Assembly: GCA_031291515.1 (NCBI GenBank)
Contig: JARLIW010000096.1
Location: 1 to 37,760, forward strand
Origin: Beijerinckiaceae bacterium
GTDB taxonomy: Bacteria > Pseudomonadota > Alphaproteobacteria > Rhizobiales > Beijerinckiaceae
DNA length: 37,760 nucleotides
Reading direction: 5' to 3'
Positions within the stretch are counted from its first letter, which is position 1, and the number at the start of each line of letters is the position of its first letter. Position numbers and translations under genes: made by a program. Below the pieces are notes generated by a model. It made no database searches and was not told the origin of the DNA. It saw only the letters and a list, made by a program, of their open reading frames with translations. Below are positions 23,317 to 30,030 of the stretch, piece by piece.

Positions 23317-23595
23317 ATGATGACGCCAGAACAATGCAGAATGGCGCGCGCGGGTCTCTCGATCAGCACGCGCGAACTCGCCGACGCCGCGCGCGTTTCG
23401 GTCAGCACGATCACCCGTTTCGAGTCCGGCCAAACCATTCCGCCGATGACCGTCGGCCTGTTTCAAAAGGCCCTGGAGCGCCAAGGCGTCGATTTCGTCG
23501 CCAACGGCGAGAATGTCGGCCTCTGGCTCACGAAATCGCCCGGCATCGCCCCGATCATCTCCGTCGAAGGTCTCAACGCCAGCAACGACGACTGA
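23317..23595 (+). CDS. small XRE-family helix-turn-helix regulator
   Basis: 92 residues from ATG 23317 (ATG 23320 follows directly), with GGGGAAAG just upstream. The HTH reads MTPEQCRMARAGLSISTRELADAARVSVSTITRFESGQTIPPMTVGLFQKALERQGVDF when joined; its recognition helix is VSTITRFESG. The C-terminal GENVGLW...PGI is the short tail common to this rhizobial type. A DNA-binding repressor is likely; the target is unknown. It starts 27 bases after the cold-shock terminator and is convergent with pmtA, leaving 3 bases between stops. Confidence 0.88.
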   Translation: MMTPEQCRMARAGLSISTRELADAARVSVSTITRFESGQTIPPMTVGLFQKALERQGVDFVANGENVGLWLTKSPGIAPIISVEGLNASNDD

Positions 23596-23598
23596 GCT

Positions 23599-24258
23599 TC
23601 ACCCCGCCTTCTTGATCCGCGTCAGTGTAAACAGCCCGAACGGCGCGAGCGGGCGGCGCTCGGCGAGCGTCATGCCAGGGCGCGCGGCGATCCAATCGCC
23701 GATGACGGCCCAGGGAAATTGCGGGTGCCAGCCGAGCGAGGCGCTGCGCCGCCCGAGCCAGGCCTCGATCGCCGCGACCGCGCCGCGTTCGGCGCCGACA
23801 TGGTTCACCAGCACGATTTCGCCGCCGGGCTTCACGACCCGCGCCCATTCGTCGAGGCTGGCCCGCGGATCGGGCACCACCGTCAGCACATAGGGCGCGA
23901 CGACCGCGTCGAAGGTCGCGTCGGGGAAGGCGAGATGCATCGCATCCATCACCAGCAGGCCCTCGACCTGATTTAATCGCTTCGACGCCACCCGCGCGTG
24001 CGCCTTGGCGAGCATGGGGCGCGAGAGATCGATGCCAACGAGCCGCGTCGCTTTGTCGAACAGCGGCAATTCGAGCCCCGTGCCGACGCCGACGTCGAGC
24101 ACGAGCCCGCCGGGACGATCCGCCGCCGCCGCCGCCGCGACGCGGCCGGGCCGCATGACGAGCGCGAAGGTCAGATCGTAGATCGGCGCCCAACGGGCAT
24201 AGGCGGCTTCGACATCGGCATTGCCGATGGCGGATTCGTGCGGCACGGCGTTGGTCAC
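23599..24258 (-). CDS. pmtA: PmtA-type phospholipid N-methyltransferase (class I SAM)
   Basis: 219 residues from a GTG (24258) one base past the mnmA stop. The opening AAYARWAPIYDLTFALVMRPGR is typical of Rhodobacter-type PmtA. SAM motif I is LDVGVGTG (54-61); LVGIDLSRPML and DAMHLAFPDATFDAVVAPYVLTVVPDP follow. Such enzymes methylate phosphatidylethanolamine stepwise toward phosphatidylcholine at the inner membrane. A general SAM methyltransferase cannot be ruled out. It is co-transcribed behind mnmA. Confidence 0.8.
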   Translation of the reverse strand: MTNAVPHESAIGNADVEAAYARWAPIYDLTFALVMRPGRVAAAAAADRPGGLVLDVGVGTGLELPLFDKATRLVGIDLSRPMLAKAHARVASKRLNQVEGLLVMDAMHLAFPDATFDAVVAPYVLTVVPDPRASLDEWARVVKPGGEIVLVNHVGAERGAVAAIEAWLGRRSASLGWHPQFPWAVIGDWIAARPGMTLAERRPLAPFGLFTLTRIKKAG

Positions 24259-24259
24259 G

Positions 24260-25462
24260 TCAGAGCGCCATCATCGGTTGCTTGGCCTCTTGATCGCCGC
24301 GCGAAGGCAACGCGGGTGCCGACCCGGCCGTGATCGTGCCGCCGCCGAGCACGCGCGCGTCGGGAGCGTCGGAATCGTAGAAGACGCAGGCCTGGCCCGG
24401 CGAGACCGCGGACTCGGCCTGCGGGAAGCTCACGGCGATCCCGTGATCCGGCGTCGAAAACAGCGTCGCGGGGACGGGCGGCCGGGTCGAGCGCGTCCGC
24501 GCGAAAACATCGAGGCCGCGCTCCGGCCAAGCGCCGAGCGGCGCATCGCCGAGCCAGTTGACCGCGCGCAGCGCCACCTGCCGCGTCAACAGCGCCTCTT
24601 TCGGCCCCACGATCACGCGCGCCGCCTTGGCGTCGATCCCCACGACGAACAAAGGCTCCCCCGCTCGCGACGGCAGAGCGCCGAGGTTGAGGCCTTTTCG
24701 CTGCCCCACGGTATAATGAACAATGCCCTCGTGCTGGCCGAGAACCGTCCCGGCCTGGTCGACGATCTCGCCCGGCACGAGGCTTTCCGGCTTGAGCCGG
24801 GCGATTGTCGCGCTGTAGCGGCCCGACGGCACGAAGCAAATATCTTGGCTGTCGGGCTTGTCCGCCGTCGCCAAGCCGAACGCATGGGCCAGTTCACGCA
24901 CGCGGGATTTGGGCAGGGCGCCGAGCGGAAACCGCAACGCGGCGAGCTGGTCAGGCGTCGTGCCATAGAGAAAATAGCTCTGATCCCTGGCGGGGTCGGC
25001 GCCCCGGTATAGGGCGCGGCGTCCGTCGGCGAGCGCGCGCGTGCCGCAATAATGGCCCGTCGCGAGCACATCGGCGCCGAGATCGCGGGCCGTATCGAGA
25101 AGATCGGCGAATTTCACCGCGCTGTTGCACGAGGCGCAGGGGACCGGCGTCTCGCCCGCCGCATAGCTCGCCGCAAACGGATCGATGACCGCCCGGCGAA
25201 ACCGCGCCTCATAATCCAAGACATAATGCGGAATGCCGAGCCGCGCCGCGACGGCCCGCGCATCGCCAATATCGCGCCCGGCGCAGCATGACCCCTTTCG
25301 CGTGGCCACGGCGCTGTCGTCGTAAAGCTGAAGCGTGATGCCGATCACGTCGTAACCCTCGGCATGAAGCAGCGCCGCGACGACGGAGGAATCGACGCCG
25401 CCGGACATGGCGACGACCACGCGCGTGTTTTCGGGGGGCTTGGCGATCTCGAGACTGTTCAC
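24260..25462 (-). CDS. mnmA: tRNA-specific 2-thiouridylase MnmA
   Basis: 400 residues. The PP-loop [13 protein letters not shown] (20-26 core) activates U34 with ATP. The two catalytic cysteines are C112 in [10 protein letters not shown] and C209 in SQDICFV. TGHY and [12 protein letters not shown] follow the family order. The enzyme puts sulfur on the wobble uridine of tRNA-Lys, -Glu and -Gln. Its N-terminus is about 12 residues longer than minimal. It is the first gene of a two-gene unit with pmtA. Confidence 0.96.
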   Translation of the reverse strand: MNSLEIAKPPENTRVVVAMSGGVDSSVVAALLHAEGYDVIGITLQLYDDSAVATRKGSCCAGRDIGDARAVAARLGIPHYVLDYEARFRRAVIDPFAASYAAGETPVPCASCNSAVKFADLLDTARDLGADVLATGHYCGTRALADGRRALYRGADPARDQSYFLYGTTPDQLAALRFPLGALPKSRVRELAHAFGLATADKPDSQDICFVPSGRYSATIARLKPESLVPGEIVDQAGTVLGQHEGIVHYTVGQRKGLNLGALPSRAGEPLFVVGIDAKAARVIVGPKEALLTRQVALRAVNWLGDAPLGAWPERGLDVFARTRSTRPPVPATLFSTPDHGIAVSFPQAESAVSPGQACVFYDSDAPDARVLGGGTITAGSAPALPSRGDQEAKQPMMAL

Positions 25463-25843
25463 GGCGGGACACGGGGTGCGGGAAAGGCGCGGGACGGCGC
25501 TGGCGCTTAGGTAAGACGAGACGAGCCCACGCGCAAGTTTTGCGCGGCGACGCTGTTTCGGGACATCAGCTGAAGCTTTCGCGCCGCTTATTTTCGAGGG
25601 CGCGGAAAAGACCCATCCGGCATGGTGAACAAGTCTTTAATTTTCCATCCAAGGCGAAACAACGTAAAAAACGCCGGATATGTTTCAAACAGGAACACAG
25701 TTCTCGATTTCCTAATGATTTGGCAAGTTATGGCCAGGAAAAAAGCGAAATATCCTTAGATACCAGCGCGTTGGTTTAGGTAAATCTTAAAGCGGAAGGA
25801 CTACATTGGTGTGATAAGGCCTAGCTGTAAGTGAGTAAATGTC
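25463..25843. other. intergenic region mnmA / sciP
   Basis: 381 bases, AT-rich from about 25620 onward, between divergent genes. It should hold both promoters. A near-match CtrA box (25776-25790) lies 54-68 bases before sciP. A possible 79-codon ORF at 25540-25779 has no ribosome site and odd composition, and is not called. Confidence 0.5.
25776..25790. promoter_or_regulatory. near-match CtrA box upstream of sciP
   Basis: TTAG (25776-25779), seven bases, TTAA (25787-25790): one mismatch from TTAA-N7-TTAA. In Caulobacter sciP is activated by CtrA, so a site here is expected, which raises an otherwise weak match. Confidence 0.5.
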
Positions 25844-26119
25844 ATGTCCGAGTCTCTTCGTCCTAGGGTCAAATATGTGATCGGACCCGACGGCAGTCCT
25901 CTTACGATCGCGGACTTGCCGCCGAGTGGAACGAAGCGTTGGGTGATCCGCCGTAAAGCGGAAGTCGTCGCGGCGGTGCGCGGCGGGCTGCTTTCTCTCG
26001 AAGAAGCCTGCAGCAAGTATACACTTACCGTCGATGAATTTCTGTCTTGGCAGATGTCGATTGATCAGCACGGCTTAGCCGGCTTGCGGACCACGCGTTT
26101 GCAGCATTACCGCGCGTAA
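25844..26119 (+). CDS. sciP: SciP (DUF1153), inhibitor of CtrA-dependent transcription
   Basis: 91 residues. RPRVKYVIGPDGSPLTIADLPP followed by TKRWVIRRKAEVVAAVRGG and LTVDEFLSWQ is the near-invariant SciP core, a small helix-turn-helix fold. In Caulobacter SciP binds CtrA on DNA and blocks RNA polymerase recruitment, closing the CtrA activation window. ctrA itself is 2.5 kb downstream. A 12-bp hairpin at 26133-26164 ends the unit. Confidence 0.94.
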   Translation: MSESLRPRVKYVIGPDGSPLTIADLPPSGTKRWVIRRKAEVVAAVRGGLLSLEEACSKYTLTVDEFLSWQMSIDQHGLAGLRTTRLQHYRA

Positions 26120-26132
26120 TTCTTGATATTAA

Positions 26133-26164
26133 ATCATCGGCCGGCCCAAAACCCGGCCGATGAT
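26133..26164. terminator. bidirectional terminator between sciP and the YbhN-like gene
   Basis: A perfect 12-bp stem (26133-26144 with 26153-26164) around an 8-nt loop, between two convergent genes. Flanking T-runs are short, so it may be factor-assisted. Confidence 0.65.
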
Positions 26165-26208
26165 CCATGTATTTCGAGATGCATTTTAAACTGTTTCCGG
26201 CCGCCACA

Positions 26209-27174
26209 TCATTTTATCAGACGCGACAGCGCCTTGAACTTGTGACGCTCGAAAAACGCGACCACGATCGTGGCGAAGAGCAGCGGGATCAGAAGATATA
26301 AAAGCCGGAAGACCAGAAGCGCGGCCAGAACCTCGGTTTTGGGAATGCCCGGCATGGCTTTGATGAAGAGCAGTTCGAAAACGCCGAGACCGCCCGGCGC
26401 ATTCGAGATCAAAGCGGCCGAAAAGGACGCCAGAAACACCGCCAGAACCGCGAAATAGCCGGGATTGCCAGCTTCCGGCAGCGCGAAATAAATGATGCCG
26501 GCCGCGCCCAACAGTTCCAGCGGCGCCGCGATGAATTGGCGCAAGGCGATGGGCCAGCGCGGATAGTCGATCCGCAATCCACCAATGGCCAGCGGCTTCG
26601 ATTGCAAAATCGAGCCCGCGATATAGGCGGCCGTCACGCCGAGGCACAGCGTGCCGAACACCCGCGCAATGGCCGTATTGGTGAGAAACGACGGCAGCAG
26701 ACCATCCAATCGGCTCAACTGACCCGGCTCGAAGACCAGGACAAGGCCGCTCAAAAGCAGCGTTCCGAGCAAAAAGGTCAGCGAACATAGCGCGACGAGC
26801 ACGGCCACCTGAGCGGCGCTTAATCCTTTCGAGGAATAGGCGCGATATCGCACCACCGCGCCCGAAAAAACCGAAGCGCCGATATTGTGGCTCAAGGCAT
26901 AGGTCGTAAACGAACAAAGCGCGATGAAGGTGACGGAAATCGATTTGATGCCGAGATGCAGCAAGGCGATCCGGTCGTACCAAGCCAAAGCCGTATAAGC
27001 GAGAATCGTCGACAGGATCGCAAGCGCGTAATGAGCGGGCGTGATCGCGAGAATTGCGGCCCAGACCTGGGCCGCGATCGCGTCGCCTCGGAACTCCTGA
27101 AACAGCAGCCTCAGGGATACGGCGACGGCGATCAAACCAATGGCTGGCCAAATGAAGTCTTGAACGCGTTTCAT
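26209..27174 (-). CDS. YbhN/UPF0104 family flippase-like membrane protein
   Basis: 321 residues from the ATG at 27174 with GGAG seven bases ahead. A long in-frame extension to 27480 has no hydrophobic or family sequence and overlaps the repeat-bearing spacer. About eight membrane helices are visible. ISNAPGGLGVFELLFIKAMPG in the C-terminal part and SHNIGASVFSGAVVRYRAYSSKGLS earlier are family marks of the lysylphosphatidylglycerol synthetase TM domain (YbhN). The soluble aminoacyl-transferase half of MprF is absent, so it is probably a lipid flippase or transporter of unknown cargo. Confidence 0.85.
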   Translation of the reverse strand: MKRVQDFIWPAIGLIAVAVSLRLLFQEFRGDAIAAQVWAAILAITPAHYALAILSTILAYTALAWYDRIALLHLGIKSISVTFIALCSFTTYALSHNIGASVFSGAVVRYRAYSSKGLSAAQVAVLVALCSLTFLLGTLLLSGLVLVFEPGQLSRLDGLLPSFLTNTAIARVFGTLCLGVTAAYIAGSILQSKPLAIGGLRIDYPRWPIALRQFIAAPLELLGAAGIIYFALPEAGNPGYFAVLAVFLASFSAALISNAPGGLGVFELLFIKAMPGIPKTEVLAALLVFRLLYLLIPLLFATIVVAFFERHKFKALSRLIK

Positions 27175-27587
27175 CCTGCTCCGGGCCAATGGCATGAATG
27201 ACGGTTCGTAGGCCTTTGAAGGCACCATGAAAAGGCCATGGCGGCTCTCGCCGCGCGAAACGCGGGAATTGCCGAATCTTTCGGCTGATGCGAATGCGGA
27301 TACTCGAGGCCCCCGAAGCGGACGATCTCGCGGCCGGATAATGCATCGACGGCGCGCGCTTTCTTCCGCCAGGAGCGCGCGACGCACCGCGGCTTGGCCG
27401 AACGCATCGATGAAAGCGAGAGTCCCGTTTGAAGGGGCGGCCGGTCCGCGACCTTCGGAGCGCTCGCCACCCGGAAGCACCAGGTGACGAGAAATCCCTT
27501 GTGTTTTAATACCTTAGAGCACGTCCCCGATCGAAAAAGCCTTCAACTTTTCGAGACGTGCCCCAACCGACGGACCGGGGTTCAAAA
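27175..27587. other. intergenic region YbhN-like gene / fliJ
   Basis: 413 bases between two minus-strand genes. The left part is open in the YbhN frame but looks non-coding. The only recognised element is the 47-nt palindromic repeat (27517-27563), 24 bases past the fliJ stop. Confidence 0.5.
27517..27563. repeat. 47-nt palindromic REP-type repeat, copy 2
   Basis: Arms GAGCACGTC/GACGTGC pair around a CGAAAAAG...CTTTTCG core. It matches the reverse complement of the 17690-17736 element at 38 of 47 positions, several changes being compensatory in the arms. Placed just after fliJ it could also act as its transcription end. Confidence 0.75.
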
Positions 27588-27986
27588 TTAGCCCGCGCGC
27601 AAGCCCAACAGGACCGGCTCGGCTTTCTTGACCGGGAACTCGGTCCGGTCGCCGTTCTTTTCCCGGCCTTCAAGTCCTTGCGCCTTGGTGAATTCCACCA
27701 TGGCTTCCTCGACCTGCTGCCGCGCTTCCCCGAGTTGTTCCTTCAACTCATCCGCCGAGCGCGTGAGATTTTCGCGCCGCGCTCGGGCCGCCCGCGCATA
27801 AGTCGGATAGGCGAAATGGGCCATATCCGTGATCCCGGCTTTTTGTTCCTCGGTCGCGATTTCGCGGTCGAGGTCGCCGGCCATCCGTAAAAACTCCGCG
27901 ATCATCGTCTCGATTTGCGCCACGCGGCGGCGCCGTTCGTCGACCTGAAAGCGTTTCAGACGCAAGAGAGAATCCCGCGATTTCAT
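27588..27986 (-). CDS. fliJ: FliJ-like flagellar export protein
   Basis: 132 residues from the ATG at 27986 with GGAG seven bases ahead; the ORF runs on to 28070 without a ribosome site. The chain is almost all helical coiled coil with many charged residues. It begins MKSRDSLLRLKRFQVDE, then has MIAEFLRMAGDLDREI and AHFAYPTYARAARARRENL. This is the rhizobial FliJ type, a soluble chaperone-stalk protein of the flagellar export ATPase. Its divergent placement against ctrA is common in Rhizobiales, from memory, and CtrA controls flagellar genes. No other flagellar gene is in the window. Confidence 0.85.
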   Translation of the reverse strand: MKSRDSLLRLKRFQVDERRRRVAQIETMIAEFLRMAGDLDREIATEEQKAGITDMAHFAYPTYARAARARRENLTRSADELKEQLGEARQQVEEAMVEFTKAQGLEGREKNGDRTEFPVKKAEPVLLGLRAG

Positions 27987-28594
27987 ACCGTGACTCCGCG
28001 ATACGGGCCGGTGAGCGACCCGATCATATTTACAGGACTTCCGCGAGACAGTGTGATCTTGCCGCATCAAAGTTGCTGGTTTGTTACCGGACGCATCAAA
28101 AAATGCGCTGTCCGCGCTTCAATGTGTATATTCGGCGAGGTGGTGATTCGGGACTGGCGTATCAGGTCGCCGATTCAAACGTAACGTCTTGGCGTGCCAT
28201 GCTTGCGTGCGGGTTTATTTCCGAGGCGTTTCCGCGGAAAGGCGACGAGCTTTCCTATTGGGAAAGTATTCAAAGCTCTGAAAGCAGGACTATTTCCGCG
28301 ACGAGGATCGTCCTTCGCGGAACCGTTCGCCGAAAGAACTCCGCCCCGGGGAGCCGTGATTGTGTCGCGTTCGAGTCCAGAGGCGCTCCGCGCGCCAGAG
28401 CAAACAACTAGGTGGGAAAAATTATGCAGACGGCTCGGCCTGCCCAGGTTTTGATGGAATTCGTTAACCAATCCCCGTTAACGTTATGAAAATTCGTACA
28501 AAGAGGTATCGCGCCTCCATTTTCGGGCAAGCGTGATATTTCAGGATGCTGTCGCGCCGTTGGGCAACCGACGTGGGCAAGCTGGGGGCCAAAG
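27987..28594. other. fliJ / ctrA divergent regulatory region
   Basis: 608 bases without a credible gene. Three GANTC sites, the CcrM methylation target, lie at 28145, 28172 and 28373. Two GTTAAC blocks are at 28463 and 28477. A pair of short imperfect repeats (around 28205-28230 and 28284-28303, sharing TATTTCCG) and a 6-bp hairpin near 28251 are of unknown meaning. The length suits the multi-promoter control known for ctrA in Caulobacter and rhizobia. Confidence 0.55.
28463..28482. promoter_or_regulatory. paired GTTAAC blocks upstream of ctrA
   Basis: GTTAAC at 28463-28468 and again at 28477-28482, eight bases apart, about 113 bases before the ctrA start. Each contains a TTAAC CtrA half-site; the TTAA spacing is 10 rather than the usual 7. 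They could support autoregulation of ctrA. Confidence 0.4.
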
Positions 28595-29296
28595 ATGCGC
28601 GTTCTATTAATTGAAGACGACAGCGCGACTGCACAGAGCATCGAACTGATGCTCAAGTCCGAAAATTTTAACGTCTATACGACGGATCTCGGGGAGGAAG
28701 GCATCGACCTCGGGAAGCTGTACGATTACGATATTATCCTTCTCGATCTCAATCTGCCGGACATGTCGGGCTACGAGGTGCTTCGCACCTTGCGCGTCGC
28801 CAAGGTCAAGACGCCGATCCTGATTCTCTCCGGGCTCGCCGGGATCGAGGACAAGGTCAAAGGCTTGGGCTTCGGCGCCGACGATTATCTGACCAAGCCC
28901 TTTCATAAGGATGAGATGGTCGCCCGAATTCATGCGATCGTCCGGCGGTCCAAGGGCCATGCGCAATCGGTCATCACGACCGGCGACCTCATCGTCAATC
29001 TCGACCAGAAGACGGTGGAAGTGTCCGGCGCGCGCGTGCATCTGACCGGCAAGGAATACCAAATGCTGGAGCTGCTTTCGCTGCGCAAGGGCACCACCCT
29101 GACGAAGGAAATGTTCCTGAACCACCTTTATGGCGGCATGGACGAACCCGAACTCAAGATCATCGACGTCTTCATCTGCAAGCTGCGGAAGAAGTTGGCC
29201 AATGCGAGCCAGGGCCGCAACTATATCGAAACCGTCTGGGGCCGCGGCTACGTCTTGCGCGAGCCGAGCGAAGACGACGAGCGGATCATCGCCTAA
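28595..29296 (+). CDS. ctrA: CtrA, cell-cycle master response regulator
   Basis: 233 residues. The receiver domain (1-120) has [20 protein letters not shown], phosphoacceptor D51 in [12 protein letters not shown], and [24 protein letters not shown]. The OmpR-type winged helix (about 130-225) includes [34 protein letters not shown] and [10 protein letters not shown], the strongly conserved CtrA DNA-reading part. It binds TTAA-N7-TTAA and controls division, methylation and flagellar genes. The protein ends in RIIA, with only one terminal alanine where Caulobacter CtrA has an Ala-Ala ClpXP tag. cpdR, sciP and candidate target boxes lie in this window. Confidence 0.97.
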   Translation: MRVLLIEDDSATAQSIELMLKSENFNVYTTDLGEEGIDLGKLYDYDIILLDLNLPDMSGYEVLRTLRVAKVKTPILILSGLAGIEDKVKGLGFGADDYLTKPFHKDEMVARIHAIVRRSKGHAQSVITTGDLIVNLDQKTVEVSGARVHLTGKEYQMLELLSLRKGTTLTKEMFLNHLYGGMDEPELKIIDVFICKLRKKLANASQGRNYIETVWGRGYVLREPSEDDERIIA

Positions 29297-29550
29297 ACAC
29301 AAGATCGCGGTCATGGCGCCCGAATGCCATGCCCGCCGGGGCCGATCCCGAGCCTGGATCGGGTTCCCGCCACGTTGGGCCCGCATGATTTTGGGTCAGC
29401 GATTCGCGATCGGGAAACGCCGAATCGCACGGAGTCGAGCCTGAAGGCGCCTCCGCACGTCAGCCATTTCCTTGCGCCTATTCCGACCGATTCGCGAAAT
29501 CCCGACCAACGGAAGCGACGCGACAGGTCACGAGCGCGCGGCGCTCGATC
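29297..29550. other. ctrA / cheW convergent region with GANTC cluster
   Basis: 254 bases between convergent genes. Two hairpins are possible (29342-29348 with 29356-29362; 29399-29406 with 29421-29428), without T-runs. Four GANTC sites lie within 93 bases (29401, 29422, 29432, 29489). No ORF is convincing. Confidence 0.45.
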
Positions 29551-30030
29551 TCAGGTCTCGCGCGAGAAGGTGAAGACCCAATCGAGATCGAGCAAGGGCA
29601 GAATCAATGATTCGAGCCGATGGACCGCCGAGATCTTGATCCCCTCCACGCCAAGATGAGACGGAACCGGAATCTGCGTTCCCGCGTCGAGCGTGATCAC
29701 ATCGCCGACCTCATCGACGACCAGCGCGAAACTTTCCCCGCGATGCTCCATGCCAATGGCGAGGTTTGAGGTTTCGCTTCGGGTCGGATCGTCGCGCAAT
29801 CGGCGGCGAAGGCTGATCGCGGTCACGATCTTTCCGCGCAGATTCACGAGGCCGAGAATCTCGCAAGGCGCGAGAGGCACGGGCGTCAGCGCGACCATTT
29901 CGAAAACGGTTTGGATCGACTCGACCGGAAGGCCGAAGGTGCGGCCCTCGGACACCACCGTAAAGCAACGGCTTTGCTGCGGTTTTAACGCGCCGACGTG
30001 GCCGTGATTGACCGCTTGCTCGCGTATCAT
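29551..30030 (-). CDS. cheW: CheW-like chemotaxis coupling protein
   Basis: 159 residues from ATG 30030, which overlaps the upstream cheA stop (ATGA), so the two are translationally coupled. A single CheW fold: CFTVVSEGRTFGLPVESIQTVFEM, then ILGLVNLRGKIVTAISLRRRL, then FALVVDEVGDVITLDAGTQIPVP. CheW links receptors to the CheA kinase. No receptor gene is present here. Confidence 0.9.
   Translation of the reverse strand: MIREQAVNHGHVGALKPQQSRCFTVVSEGRTFGLPVESIQTVFEMVALTPVPLAPCEILGLVNLRGKIVTAISLRRRLRDDPTRSETSNLAIGMEHRGESFALVVDEVGDVITLDAGTQIPVPSHLGVEGIKISAVHRLESLILPLLDLDWVFTFSRET

Noticed and set aside
25540-25779. 79-codon ORF between mnmA and sciP
   Set aside because: No ribosome site, composition unlike its neighbours, and it overlaps the likely sciP promoter.
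28073-28454. Overlapping ORFs in the fliJ-ctrA spacer
   Set aside because: No ribosome sites or family likeness; the region has the features of regulatory DNA.
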